DNA of 30,804 bases from JAVBTR01 sp031556065 (GCA_031556065.1 JAVBTR010000074.1:1-30804), one strand, 5' to 3'; shown: positions 17,575 through 24,925, numbered from the stretch's first letter. Translations and numbers: made by a program. Notes: generated from the letters alone by a model not told the origin.

Positions 17575-20089
17575 GTTCAGGCTCCTCCTCCATCGCTTCC
17601 AGCCGCCACTTTTCTCTGGGAAGCCATTCCTTGAACACCCTTTCCAGTTCTTGTACATCAAGGGGTTTCGCCAAGAAATCGTTCATACCGCTTTCAATGA
17701 ACATATTACGCACATCGCCTATGACGTTCGCTGTCAGTGCCACAATGGGCATTTTTTTAAACCGTTGGCCTTCCAGTGCCCTTATCATCCGGGTGGCATC
17801 CACCCCATCTACCTCCGGCATCATATGATCCATAAATACCAGATCGTATTCGTGCCACTTAATCATTTCCACCGCCTCAAGGCCCGATGAAGCACTGTCT
17901 ACTACCCCGCCGTAAAGCTCCACAACACTTTGAGCAATAAGCCGGTTTATTTCGTTATCATCCACCACAAGCATTTTGGTGCCGCTAAGCATTACCTTTT
18001 CCATTTTGGCAGTAGCCTCCACGAAGCCCGCTCTGTGCTGGGCGCTTTCATCCAGGAGTCTCGCCACCACATGGCTTGAAAGAGGGGTGTAAACCACCCT
18101 CATGCCTGATTCTATTGTCTGATCCTCCGCCAGGCCTCTTGAAACGGCTATTAGCTTTGTATGGGGGCAGCTTATGTTCCGTAGACTCTTATGCTTGCTG
18201 TAATCGAAAAACACATGAGAATAGCTTGCAATGTTTTCAAAGCCATCAATAACCCGGCAAGGTACCTCAAGGGTCTCGATCTTTTTTGCCAAGATCGTTT
18301 CTCTTACAGGGTTGGAAAGCCAGACGGCCGCACTTCGGCTGCTATCGGGCGCAAGCGTTACCAAGGGCTTCAAGTTTTCCACCTGCTGCAACACATAAAA
18401 TGAGAAGCAGGAGCCTTCGCCATAAACACTCTCAACCTCAATTTCCCCGCCCATCAGCTCCACCAGGTTTTTTACAATAGCCAGACCCAGCCCTGTTCCT
18501 TCCACGCTGCGGTTTCTGCGGGTATCCAACTGGGAAAAGTTCCCGAAGATCAGTGGTATATCCTCACGCCGGATCCCAATCCCCGTATCCTTTACCGATA
18601 CTTTCAGTCTATAGAAAGTTGTGCCCTTCACCGGCTCCCCACCAATGGTAAAGATGATATGCCCCTTTTTCGTAAACTTTACAGCATTTGTCAATAGATT
18701 GATCACGATTTGCTTTAGCCGCGTGATATCTCCGATCATTTCCCCCGGCATGTTAGGATCATCTTCAATAATAAAATCCAGAGGTCTATCCTCTATACGA
18801 ACATGGATCATCGTCACCACATCGTTAATAAGCGAAGTGACGCTGTATTTTTCAGCCACTACCTCAAGAGCTCCTGCTTCGATCTTGGAAAAATCCAAAA
18901 TATCGTTAATAATCGATAACAGCGATTTGCCTGCCGTCCTAATATTATTCAGATTATCCAACACCGATTCCTGGGGAAAATTGCGCAGCGCCAAATCCGT
19001 CATGCCCAGGATCGCGTTCATGGGGGTACGGATCTCATGGCTCATGTTAGCTAAAAACTCGCCCTTAGCGCGGTTGGCCAGCTCCGCTGCTTCAAGCCGC
19101 CGCTGCTCGGTAATATCCGTATAAAAGCCTTCTAAAAGATGGGGCGTGCCATCCGGGTTCATTTCCACCACACGGCTTCTCTCCCATATCCACTTCACGC
19201 TGCCATCTTTCATAATCATGCGAAACACCGTCTCAAGAGGCAGCCCTACAGAAAGAGTTTCTGCATTCCTTATCGCGAGAGGATCCACATCGTCCGGGTG
19301 GACCATGTCGAAAAACTTCACGGCATTATTGCCCATAAGCTCTTCCGCTGAATAGCCGATCAGGTTCATGCAGCCTTCACTTACAAAGGTAAAGGTAAAT
19401 TCCGGCGGGTCATTAAGACACTGATACACCATGCCCGGCAGATTGCTCATTAAGTTTTCTGTTCTGCGCATCAAAAGCCTGCGCTCGGAGGATTCCATGG
19501 CAAGGGCTACAAAATCGGCCAAGGACGAAGCAAAGGTTTGCTCTTGGATCGTCCATTCACGTTTGCTCTGATATTCTTCGCACCTATCTTGTTCAATGCA
19601 AACGACCCCTACAAGCTTCCCGCCTACCCGGATGGGCGCATCTAGCAAAGAGCAGATATTGGGGCCGTATGTGTCTGTTAAATTGGGAAGTACCGTGGTG
19701 TTATGGGCATCGCTTATGACGATCAGCCGCTCAGAATCAAGTAGATCAACATATGTAGGACGTTCCGCCAGAGGAAAATCGTCCTGAATGGTGTGAATAT
19801 CCGTTTCACTGTCATAGCTTGAAATACTTTTTAGCTCCTTGGATTCAGTGCCATGAAGCATACGCCATATACCAACCCGGTGGGTATTGAGAGCCACACA
19901 TCCCTCTTTGGCGATCACATTCGCCGCGTCCTCCAAGATGCCTGCCGTAAGTGCCGGTGTCTTCGTAATTTGCGCCAACGCATTGCTAAGCTTATTGGCA
20001 TACACATTGTCATACCTGTTCAAAGCTTCGCCCCCATTAACTTTATTAATCTTTTCCATTCTTAAGAAAGGATATTTCGATTTTATCAT
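17567..20089 (-). CDS. Hybrid sensor histidine kinase with GAF, PAS and receiver domains
   Basis: 840 residues, no transmembrane segment, so a cytoplasmic sensor. Order: GAF (about 30-200), PAS/PAC (about 210-330, ending YTDITEQRRLEAAE), dimerisation/phosphoacceptor domain with H351 in NMSHEIRTPMN, ATPase domain with N-box NLLTNAVKF (464-472), G1 DTGIGI (501-506) and G2 GTGLGL (531-536), a receiver-like degenerate region (about 580-690), and a true receiver with D754 in VFMDHMMPEVDG. It is coupled by an 8-base overlap to the EutH gene, so the pair is made together and the kinase may sense ethanolamine uptake or a linked signal; this is inference. The start is uncertain: neither the ATG at 20089 nor the one at 20059 has a good binding site. 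No output DNA-binding regulator is adjacent. Confidence 0.9.
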   Translation of the reverse strand: MIKSKYPFLRMEKINKVNGGEALNRYDNVYANKLSNALAQITKTPALTAGILEDAANVIAKEGCVALNTHRVGIWRMLHGTESKELKSISSYDSETDIHTIQDDFPLAERPTYVDLLDSERLIVISDAHNTTVLPNLTDTYGPNICSLLDAPIRVGGKLVGVVCIEQDRCEEYQSKREWTIQEQTFASSLADFVALAMESSERRLLMRRTENLMSNLPGMVYQCLNDPPEFTFTFVSEGCMNLIGYSAEELMGNNAVKFFDMVHPDDVDPLAIRNAETLSVGLPLETVFRMIMKDGSVKWIWERSRVVEMNPDGTPHLLEGFYTDITEQRRLEAAELANRAKGEFLANMSHEIRTPMNAILGMTDLALRNFPQESVLDNLNNIRTAGKSLLSIINDILDFSKIEAGALEVVAEKYSVTSLINDVVTMIHVRIEDRPLDFIIEDDPNMPGEMIGDITRLKQIVINLLTNAVKFTKKGHIIFTIGGEPVKGTTFYRLKVSVKDTGIGIRREDIPLIFGNFSQLDTRRNRSVEGTGLGLAIVKNLVELMGGEIEVESVYGEGSCFSFYVLQQVENLKPLVTLAPDSSRSAAVWLSNPVRETILAKKIETLEVPCRVIDGFENIASYSHVFFDYSKHKSLRNISCPHTKLIAVSRGLAEDQTIESGMRVVYTPLSSHVVARLLDESAQHRAGFVEATAKMEKVMLSGTKMLVVDDNEINRLIAQSVVELYGGVVDSASSGLEAVEMIKWHEYDLVFMDHMMPEVDGVDATRMIRALEGQRFKKMPIVALTANVIGDVRNMFIESGMNDFLAKPLDVQELERVFKEWLPREKWRLEAMEEEPERV

Positions 20090-20313
20090 ATTTTGGTGAA
20101 AAACGGAAGCTTAACGTGTAAATCATCCACAATTCCCTGTCAGCAGAACCAGTACTGATATGGAAAACGGTTCGTACACACTGTATCTTGCCCGCCAAAC
20201 TCTCCTATGGTTTGTCTATCAGCTGCCCATCGCTTGTTCAAGATGGAAAAAGCTGCGTTCATAATGGGGCAATCAATCTATATCATGTTGTTCTGCATAA
20301 TAGGAGGATTCTT

Positions 20314-20913
20314 ATGAAATTGCAAGATAACTATGATGTAGGCATTTACTGTCGTCTATCACGGGACGACCACAATGGAACCTTGGAGAGCATGAGCATT
20401 GCCAATCAAAGGCAGGTGCTTATAGATTACGTGAAAGAAAAGGGGTGGCGGTTAAAGGAATGCTACATTGACGATGGGTTTACCGGAACCAACTTTGAAC
20501 GGCCCGATTTTAAGCGCATGATCCGTGATGCCCAAGCAGGCAGGATCGATTGTATCATTACAAAAGACCTTTCTCGCCTTGGCAGAAACTATGCCATGAC
20601 GGGCTTTATCCACAAAAACTACGGCGATAAAATAACCATTGCCCAGATCGCAGCATCCGGCAATGTATGCCGAAGCAAATGCTTCGAGTTGTTTGATCGA
20701 TATATGATTAAGACACCTAATGCCTATTTGACCGATTACCGTATCCAAAAAAGCCGAGAGCTGCTCAATGGCACTGCCTGTACCATCAGTGAGATCGCTC
20801 TCGCGTGCGGCTTTCAAAGCGCCAGCTACTTTACTCAGGTTTTTCGGCAAACCCTCGGACTCTCCCCTAAAGCCTATCGCGAAAATCAGATAAAAGGACA
20901 GGTGATAAAATGA
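20314..20913 (+). CDS. Serine recombinase catalytic domain fused to AraC-type DNA-binding domain
   Basis: 199 residues in one intact frame. Residues 8-98 are the N-terminal part of a large serine recombinase (TnpX/resolvase type): VGIYCRLSRDD with catalytic S16, a LESMSIANQR segment, DDGFTGTNFERPDF, and TKDLSRLGRN with the conserved arginines. At about residue 99 the sequence changes to an AraC-family C-terminal domain: ITIAQIAASGNVCRSKCFELF, then ISEIALACGFQSASYFTQVFRQ and SPKAYRE, both helix-turn-helix units present. The recombinase lacks its zinc-ribbon and DNA-binding C-terminus; the AraC part lacks any sensor domain. TAGGAGG lies 7 bases before the ATG. The stop overlaps the next gene as ATGA. 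It most likely arose by deletion joining a mobile-element gene to an AraC regulator, but it remains open and expressible. Confidence 0.85.
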   Translation: MKLQDNYDVGIYCRLSRDDHNGTLESMSIANQRQVLIDYVKEKGWRLKECYIDDGFTGTNFERPDFKRMIRDAQAGRIDCIITKDLSRLGRNYAMTGFIHKNYGDKITIAQIAASGNVCRSKCFELFDRYMIKTPNAYLTDYRIQKSRELLNGTACTISEIALACGFQSASYFTQVFRQTLGLSPKAYRENQIKGQVIK

Positions 20914-21893
20914 TAAGCAGAACAAAATACCCAGTAGACGAGTTCACAATCGGAAAACTTTTTGCAGCAGCAGGGATCGAGGGCATCAGCAATATTGCAC
21001 CCCTTGGTGCCGGTGAATACAATGCAGTGTACCAAGCGCAGGCAAGCGATAAAATATATGTATTGAAAATTGCCCCGACGGAGAATGTGCCGGTTATGAG
21101 CTATGAAAAGAACATGATGGATTCCGAGGTTTTCTGGTATGAGCAAATGAAGAACCATACCCCTATCCGTGTCCCGGAGATATTCACCCTGGATTCTTCA
21201 AAAGCGCTGATTCCAACCAGCTATTTTATCATGGAAAAATTAGAAGGCACCCAAATGGACAAAATGGATTTCTCAACCGAAGAAAAAAGGGCTTCGACTG
21301 CTGTATTGGCAGAAATGGTTGCCCATATCCATGCCATCGAAAACAATCAGTTTGGTTACATTCAATCCGGCTTGTATGAGAATTGGTATCTGGCGATTCA
21401 AGCTATGGTCTCAAATATTATTACAGACGCAGCCCGCAAGGGGCATCGCTCCAAGCGTGGCAAAAAACTGCTGGCCGCAATTGAGCACCATCGCACCATT
21501 TAAGAAAATGCGCCTTGCACTATGGTCAACTTTGATATCTGGGAACCCAACATTCTATGTACCAGGACTACAGCATCCATTGACTACGCATGGATCGATC
21601 CTGAACGCAGCTTTTGGGGCGACCCCATTGCCGATTTTGTTTGTCTCGAGTTTCTAACACCTTTAAAAGATAAGACGGTCAGCCTGTTCGCATACAATGA
21701 AGTCGCACAAAAGCCTTTGAGCATTGGTCATGAAGAATCCATATGATACGGTGTTGCCCTGGGTTACCTGGGGCTGATTATGGAAGTTGAAAAGTACTAC
21801 CGCTACACCCCACGCCATTATGGTTGGTGGCGCAACGTAGCCGCCGCAAAAATGATTTTCAAACGTGCGTTTTCGATCTTAGGGAGCAAGTAA
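20910..21893 (+). pseudogene. Aminoglycoside phosphotransferase-family kinase with two nonsense codons
   Basis: A 327-codon frame of the APH/choline kinase-like fold. Visible features are LGAGEYNAVYQA (nucleotide loop), YVLKIAP with the ATP-binding lysine, FIMEKLEG hinge, VAHIHAIE, MVNFDIWEPNIL (catalytic loop; the family usually has a Brenner-type HxDxxxxN) and WIDPERSFWGDP with the metal-binding aspartate. A TAA at 21501-21503 and a TGA at 21744-21746 interrupt it; the frame is otherwise unchanged to the TAA at 21891. Both stops could come from single C to T changes (CAA, CGA). The catalytic histidine looks replaced by N in VNFD. The start overlaps the upstream chimera as ATGA. Substrate unknown; resistance should not be assumed. 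Confidence 0.8.
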
Positions 21894-22044
21894 CTCCTGT
21901 CGCATAACCGTTGAGGGCCATTTTGCGGACGAACGCGCCTGCGTTACGCACCCCGGCCCCGGCCATGCGCTCATGGATGGTAGCCAGCTCGTTGGCCGAC
22001 ACCATCACATGCAGGTGGATGTCCCGCTTGCGGCGATTGCTCAC
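21859..22044 (-). pseudogene. Truncated mobilisation protein MobC
   Basis: From a GTG at 22044 the frame reads SNRRKRDIHLHVMVSANEL then GAGVRNAGAFVRKMALNGY, the ribbon-helix-helix part of MobC-like relaxosome proteins of Clostridia conjugative elements. After LNGY homology ends (near 21900) and the remaining residues are read-through into the kinase region. The C-terminal half is absent, as is the relaxase that normally follows. The start overlaps the upstream DUF4316 stop as GTGA. Confidence 0.75.
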
Positions 22045-22223
22045 CGTTCCAGTTCCCGGCACCGCTTTTTCTTCGGCGGCTCTTTCACTTTGTCCAGCGG
22101 CTTTTCCTCCGGGCGGGCCTGTGGAACAGGCAGGGGCGCGTTGTTGGGAATACCGTCAATCATGTTGTAATTCTGCTCGGTGGCAAGCTCGGCGTTTTTC
22201 AGATAGTTGTCTTTGTCATTCAT
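22041..22223 (-). CDS. Small DUF4316-like conjugative-element protein
   Basis: 60 residues, starting MNDKDNYLKNAELATEQNYN then MIDGIPNNAP, which resembles the start of DUF4316 proteins of Clostridia conjugative elements. The tail is rich in P, K and E and ends CRELER. AAAGGAG lies 8 bases before the ATG at 22223; an earlier in-frame start at 22343 would run into the cargo gene and lacks a site. Its stop overlaps the MobC start. Role unknown, and it is shorter than most family members. Confidence 0.65.
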   Translation of the reverse strand: MNDKDNYLKNAELATEQNYNMIDGIPNNAPLPVPQARPEEKPLDKVKEPPKKKRCRELER

Positions 22224-22262
22224 GGTGGGACTCCTTTCGTAGACTATATGTCGGTTGAATGT

Positions 22263-22268
22263 TATAAT
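22263..22268 (+). promoter_or_regulatory. -10 box of the cargo gene
   Basis: A perfect TATAAT lies 28 bases before the ATG at 22297. No good -35 hexamer is found; the spacer is AT-rich. It suggests the cargo gene has its own promoter. Confidence 0.4.
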
Positions 22269-22296
22269 TTGAAAAACAATACTTTCTGGAGGGTCT

Positions 22297-23049
22297 ATGA
22301 ATATTCGTGGTGCTGTTGATAAATACGATAGAAAAACATCCACTTATGCAGTTGCATATTTGGATATTCTTGGCGTTGCCTCAAGAATGCAACAAAAGAT
22401 TGAGCACCAAGTTGAACCCTTAAACAAACTCTATAATCTCTACACACATATTTTAGAATTGGCTGATAGCGAAAAGGGCATCAAAAAATATGCCGATATT
22501 AAGTTTAGAATATTCTCAGATAATGTTATTATCGCAAAAGAGCTTTCTGATAATAAGAAGGAAAGAGAGCAGGATGTTTTTTGTCTACTGAATTGTGTTT
22601 CTAACTTTGCTTGCCTAACTGTGGGAGACAGTGTTGGATGGTTATTACGGGGTGGCCTTACCATAGGCGAGTTTTTTATAAATGAGACTATTGTTTGGGG
22701 GCCAGCATTATTGCGGGCCTATGAATTAGAAAATACCATTGCCAGTTATCCTCGCATAATTCTTGACAACACTGTTTTAAGTGCAGTTAATCACAATAAG
22801 GAACAGAACGATTTCTTTCGAGTGGATTTTGACGGCGTGCCCTATCTAAATTATATGTCAATCTGGCATTTTTCGGCTGAAATTGTTAAAAATGGTTTTG
22901 AAATGATGAAAAAAGAAGCGCAGAAACCTGATGGCAGATATAGCGACAAGGTATATCAAAAGCTCTTTTGGCACAAGAATTATATCAATTGCGAACTGGA
23001 CAACAAGAGGGAAAAGCCAGATAAAGGAATTAGGCTCTTTTTAGATTAG
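22297..23049 (+). CDS. Cyclase-like-fold protein, cargo of a mobile element
   Basis: 250 residues, no signal peptide or membrane segment. The pattern recalls class III nucleotide cyclases: AYLDILG (20-26, D23 at the first metal position), FRIFSDNVIIA (70-80, D75 at the second), LLRGGLTIGEFF (116-127) and VWGPALLRAYELE (133-145) followed by a strand PRIILD. These parallel the cyclase FxDI, GD and G-x(4)-AARLE segments; the match is by eye and whether it makes a nucleotide is unknown. Base composition is clearly AT-richer than the flanking conjugative genes and it points the opposite way, so it was acquired as cargo between the Cys-rich VLP and DUF4316 genes. GGAGGG lies just before the ATG. 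A defence or signalling role is possible; no effector gene is adjacent. Confidence 0.7.
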   Translation: MNIRGAVDKYDRKTSTYAVAYLDILGVASRMQQKIEHQVEPLNKLYNLYTHILELADSEKGIKKYADIKFRIFSDNVIIAKELSDNKKEREQDVFCLLNCVSNFACLTVGDSVGWLLRGGLTIGEFFINETIVWGPALLRAYELENTIASYPRIILDNTVLSAVNHNKEQNDFFRVDFDGVPYLNYMSIWHFSAEIVKNGFEMMKKEAQKPDGRYSDKVYQKLFWHKNYINCELDNKREKPDKGIRLFLD

Positions 23050-23078
23050 CATTCCATAGCGATATTCGTGTTACACTA

Positions 23079-23095
23079 CGGGTCAACTTGATCCG
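23079..23095. repeat. Palindromic repeat, degenerate copy A
   Basis: CGGGTCAACTTGATCCG, one base different from the perfect palindrome seen at 23606-23630, lies 30 bases after the stop of the cargo gene. Confidence 0.65.
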
Positions 23096-23104
23096 TTGCT
23101 ACGG

Positions 23105-23219
23105 GGTGAGCTTTTAGAAGCTAAAAACCGGGGCGGGTAATGGAAAGGTATTACCCACCCCGATTCCGTTTGAACAAAGCTTTGAAACAAGCGGCTTCCC
23201 GAGGGCCTAAAAGCTCACC
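23105..23219. repeat. 13-base inverted repeat around a hairpin
   Basis: GGTGAGCTTTTAG (23105-23117) recurs inverted at 23207-23219, where it encodes the last residues VSF and stop of the Cys-rich VLP gene. The first arm, read on the plus strand, also yields a VSF-stop end. The copies may be the ends of two related genes meeting tail to tail. Confidence 0.5.
23129..23162. terminator. Hairpin between convergent genes
   Basis: CGGGGCGGGTAAT pairs with ATTACCCACCCCG with one C/A mismatch around an 8-base loop. It stands between the cargo gene ending at 23049 and the Cys-rich VLP gene ending at 23207. No U-run follows on either strand, so termination strength is uncertain. Confidence 0.65.
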
Positions 23220-23587
23220 GTAGGGGCCGCTCGTTTCTGTTTGTATACGCGCTGGTATGCTCTCTGTCGCTGTCGGCGGGCAGCCTTGGCACAGGCCGAG
23301 CAAAACTGTGCCCGGTTGCCCGTGGCACTGATGGGCTGGCCGCATGTGGCGCATGGCTGGGCTGGTGGCGCGGAGTGGCCCAAAAGTGCCGCCCCCAGCG
23401 CCGGGTTTGTAGGCAGCACCTCGTTTTGAAAATACTTGCAGTACGCGCCTGTCCACCACTTGTTCAGCATGTAGCACTCACAGTCCAGCGGGAGACACCC
23501 ATAGGCCCGGTCATAGTTGGCGCACAGGCCCACCACCAGCTTGCGAATGTCCGCCCGCTCAGTGCGGGTCAGCTCCCGGTTATCCAT
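23207..23587 (-). CDS. Cysteine-rich VLP domain protein
   Basis: 126 residues of the Cys_rich_VLP family found in conjugative elements of Clostridia. It starts MDNRELTRTERADIRKLV, then CANYDRAYGCLPLDCECYML, YCKYFQNEVLPTNPAL (the VLP signature) and a zinc-ribbon-like CATCGQPI...CSACAKAARRQRQR. Cysteine pairs suggest metal binding; the basic tail suggests nucleic acid contact. Function in transfer is unknown. The start at 23587 has GGAGG 8-9 bases upstream and overlaps the preceding gene's stop as ATGGATAA. A longer frame to 23641 would include the palindromic repeat and is rejected. Confidence 0.82.
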   Translation of the reverse strand: MDNRELTRTERADIRKLVVGLCANYDRAYGCLPLDCECYMLNKWWTGAYCKYFQNEVLPTNPALGAALLGHSAPPAQPCATCGQPISATGNRAQFCSACAKAARRQRQRAYQRVYKQKRAAPTVSF

Positions 23588-23771
23588 TGCCCCGGCCTCC
23601 GGCCAGCTTCGGGTCAACTTGACCCGAAGCGCCTTTGCCACTGGCAGGGGCGGGCTTACGTCCGCTGGCCTTGCTGGGGCGGGCCGGGGGTTCCGGCCTG
23701 TACCTGTCCCGGTGGGGAACGTAGGGCTTCTGCTTCATCATGCGCTCAAAAGGGCTGTCGGTAAAATTCAT
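23580..23771 (-). CDS. Small basic conjugative-element protein
   Basis: 63 residues: MNFTDSPFERMMKQKPYVP followed by a proline-, arginine- and lysine-rich, probably disordered tail. Short proteins with the same MNFTDSPFE beginning occur next to Cys-rich VLP genes in Clostridia conjugative elements, from memory. Its start overlaps the DUF4366 stop as ATGA with GAGGAAG upstream, and its stop overlaps the next start, so it is translated as part of the operon. The C-terminal SGQVDPK is encoded by the palindromic repeat at 23606-23630. Confidence 0.7.
   Translation of the reverse strand: MNFTDSPFERMMKQKPYVPHRDRYRPEPPARPSKASGRKPAPASGKGASGQVDPKLAGGRGNG
23606..23630. repeat. Palindromic repeat, perfect copy B
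   Basis: GCTTCGGGTCAA, a single C, then TTGACCCGAAGC: 12-base perfect arms. It lies inside the 3' end of the small basic protein gene, just upstream of the Cys-rich VLP start. Confidence 0.85.
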
Positions 23772-24508
23772 TCTTCCTCGCCCTCCCCGTAGGTGGTTTC
23801 GTAATCCTCGCGGGCCGTGGCTTCGTCCTCGTCCCACGGGGGCGCGTCCTCGTCACCGGGCAGCGGGGCCGCCTCTTCGTCCCAAGCGTCCACGTCAGGC
23901 TCCGCGCCGGCCTCGTATTCCTCGTACTCGTCACCGCCGCCGGCATTCTGCTGCTTCGGGCGGTAAATCTTGAAGTAATACCCGGCTGCACCAGCGCCAA
24001 GAATGACCACCACGGCCAAAATAATCATGCCGGGGCCGCCGCCTTTTTCCGGCTCTGGCTCCACTTCGGGGATGGGTTCCGGGGCAGGTTCCGGCTCGGC
24101 GGGCGGTTCCGGCTCCGCCGTGCCGCCGGGGATGGCGCTCTCACCGTTCACACCCTCGGAGGAAGCGGCCAGAGCCATCAAATCCTCCTCGGTCACGGCG
24201 TTGAGGAAATACACGTTGTCGCTCTCACGCTGGTGGTCTATCACAAGAAAAAACACGTTTTCCTCCGGCGTGACGATGGTATAAAACTCTTTTCCGTCCT
24301 CGTCGGTGGCGGTGTCCACCACCGTCCCCGTCCCGTCCGGGGTAAAAGGGTTCGGTTCCGGGTCAGGCTCCGGCACCACCGTTTCGGTGGGCGGTTCCTC
24401 GGTAGGCTCCCCACCGCCCGCGTAGGCGGTCAGGGGCAGGGCCGCCATGCAGAGCATCACGGCGAAAAGTGCAAGCAGAACCCGCAGCTTTTTCCTATTC
24501 TTCTTCAT
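23768..24508 (-). CDS. DUF4366 membrane-anchored conjugative-element protein
   Basis: 246 residues. A signal peptide (MKKNRKKLRVLLALFAVML...AYA-G, about 29 residues) leads to a proline/glutamate-rich linker, a conserved globular core (YTIVTPEENVFFLVIDHQR, then DNVYFLNAVTEEDLMAL), a second low-complexity P/E linker, one transmembrane helix (GMIILAVVVILGAGAAGYYF) and a strongly acidic cytoplasmic tail. This is the DUF4366 arrangement, associated with the transfer apparatus of Clostridia elements. AGGAGG lies 9 bases before the ATG at 24508; longer frames upstream would read through the palindrome. It overlaps DUF4315 by 14 bases. Confidence 0.85.
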   Translation of the reverse strand: MKKNRKKLRVLLALFAVMLCMAALPLTAYAGGGEPTEEPPTETVVPEPDPEPNPFTPDGTGTVVDTATDEDGKEFYTIVTPEENVFFLVIDHQRESDNVYFLNAVTEEDLMALAASSEGVNGESAIPGGTAEPEPPAEPEPAPEPIPEVEPEPEKGGGPGMIILAVVVILGAGAAGYYFKIYRPKQQNAGGGDEYEEYEAGAEPDVDAWDEEAAPLPGDEDAPPWDEDEATAREDYETTYGEGEEE

Positions 24509-24773
24509 CGTCGCTTTCCTCCTGTTTGGTGTGGGTGAGTGCGGGCAGGGGCGCGGGCTTCGGGTCAAGTTGACCCGAAGTGACCGGGCCACCTTTGAGC
24601 AGGGCGGCGAGGTCGGACAGGGATATGTCCAAACCACGCACGATGTCCACAATCTCGGTGTTTTCAATTTCGGTCTTGCGGCGCTCAAGCTCCCGCAAGC
24701 TGGCCTGTAGCTCGGCAATCTTGCCTTTGGCCTTGTCAATGTCGCGCTGTACGCGCTCGGTTTTGGTGCTCAA
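24495..24773 (-). CDS. DUF4315 family protein
   Basis: 92 residues, first gene of the conjugative-operon fragment. A coiled coil (ERVQRDIDKAKGKIAELQAS, then LRELERRKTEIE) is followed by NTEIVDIVRGLDISLSDLAA, the DUF4315 pattern. The tail GPVTSGQLDPKP is partly encoded by the palindromic repeat at 24558-24580, then an acidic end. The start is a TTG with AGAGG 10 bases upstream. A nearby ATG at 24796 with a better GGAGG site runs out of frame into a stop after seven codons, so the gene may have suffered a small indel at its start. Confidence 0.75.
   Translation of the reverse strand: MSTKTERVQRDIDKAKGKIAELQASLRELERRKTEIENTEIVDIVRGLDISLSDLAALLKGGPVTSGQLDPKPAPLPALTHTKQEESDDEEE
24558..24580. repeat. 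Palindromic repeat, perfect copy C
   Basis: CTTCGGGTCAA, a single G, then TTGACCCGAAG: 11-base perfect arms, the complement orientation of copy B. It lies inside the 3' end of the DUF4315 gene, upstream of the DUF4366 start. Confidence 0.85.
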
Positions 24774-24822
24774 ATCGTTGTAACCTCTGCCATTGGCTTT
24801 TTACCTCCTTTATCGTGGCATG

Positions 24823-24850
24823 AAAAAAGGGCCTAACGAAAGTCAGGCCC
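24823..24850 (-). terminator. Intrinsic terminator upstream of DUF4315
   Basis: On the minus strand GGGCCTGAC pairs with GTTAGGCCC (one G-U pair) around TTTC and is followed by TTTTTT. It lies before the DUF4315 gene, so it either ends a now-lost upstream gene or attenuates this operon. Confidence 0.75.
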
Positions 24851-24890
24851 GGCGTGTAGGCAAAAATCCCCCCTTTGTCTCTACCACGCA

Positions 24891-24925
24891 AAAGCGCCGC
24901 CCGTTGTCCAATGGGGCGGCGCTTT
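24891..24925. terminator. Strong GC-rich hairpin
   Basis: AAAGCGCCGCCC pairs perfectly with GGGCGGCGCTTT (12 pairs, 11-base loop). Only a short U-run follows on either strand. It may be a terminator or the base of an element end. Confidence 0.55.

Noticed and set aside
17575..17661. Longer N-terminus for the EutH gene
   Set aside because: It lies inside the kinase receiver-domain coding end, while GTG at 17574 has an ideal binding site.
20188..20313. Longer N-terminus for the recombinase-AraC chimera
   Set aside because: The ATG at 20314 has TAGGAGG at proper distance and the added residues do not resemble recombinases.
24509..24739. Longer N-terminus for DUF4366
   Set aside because: It would translate the palindrome and overlap DUF4315; the signal peptide starts at 24508.
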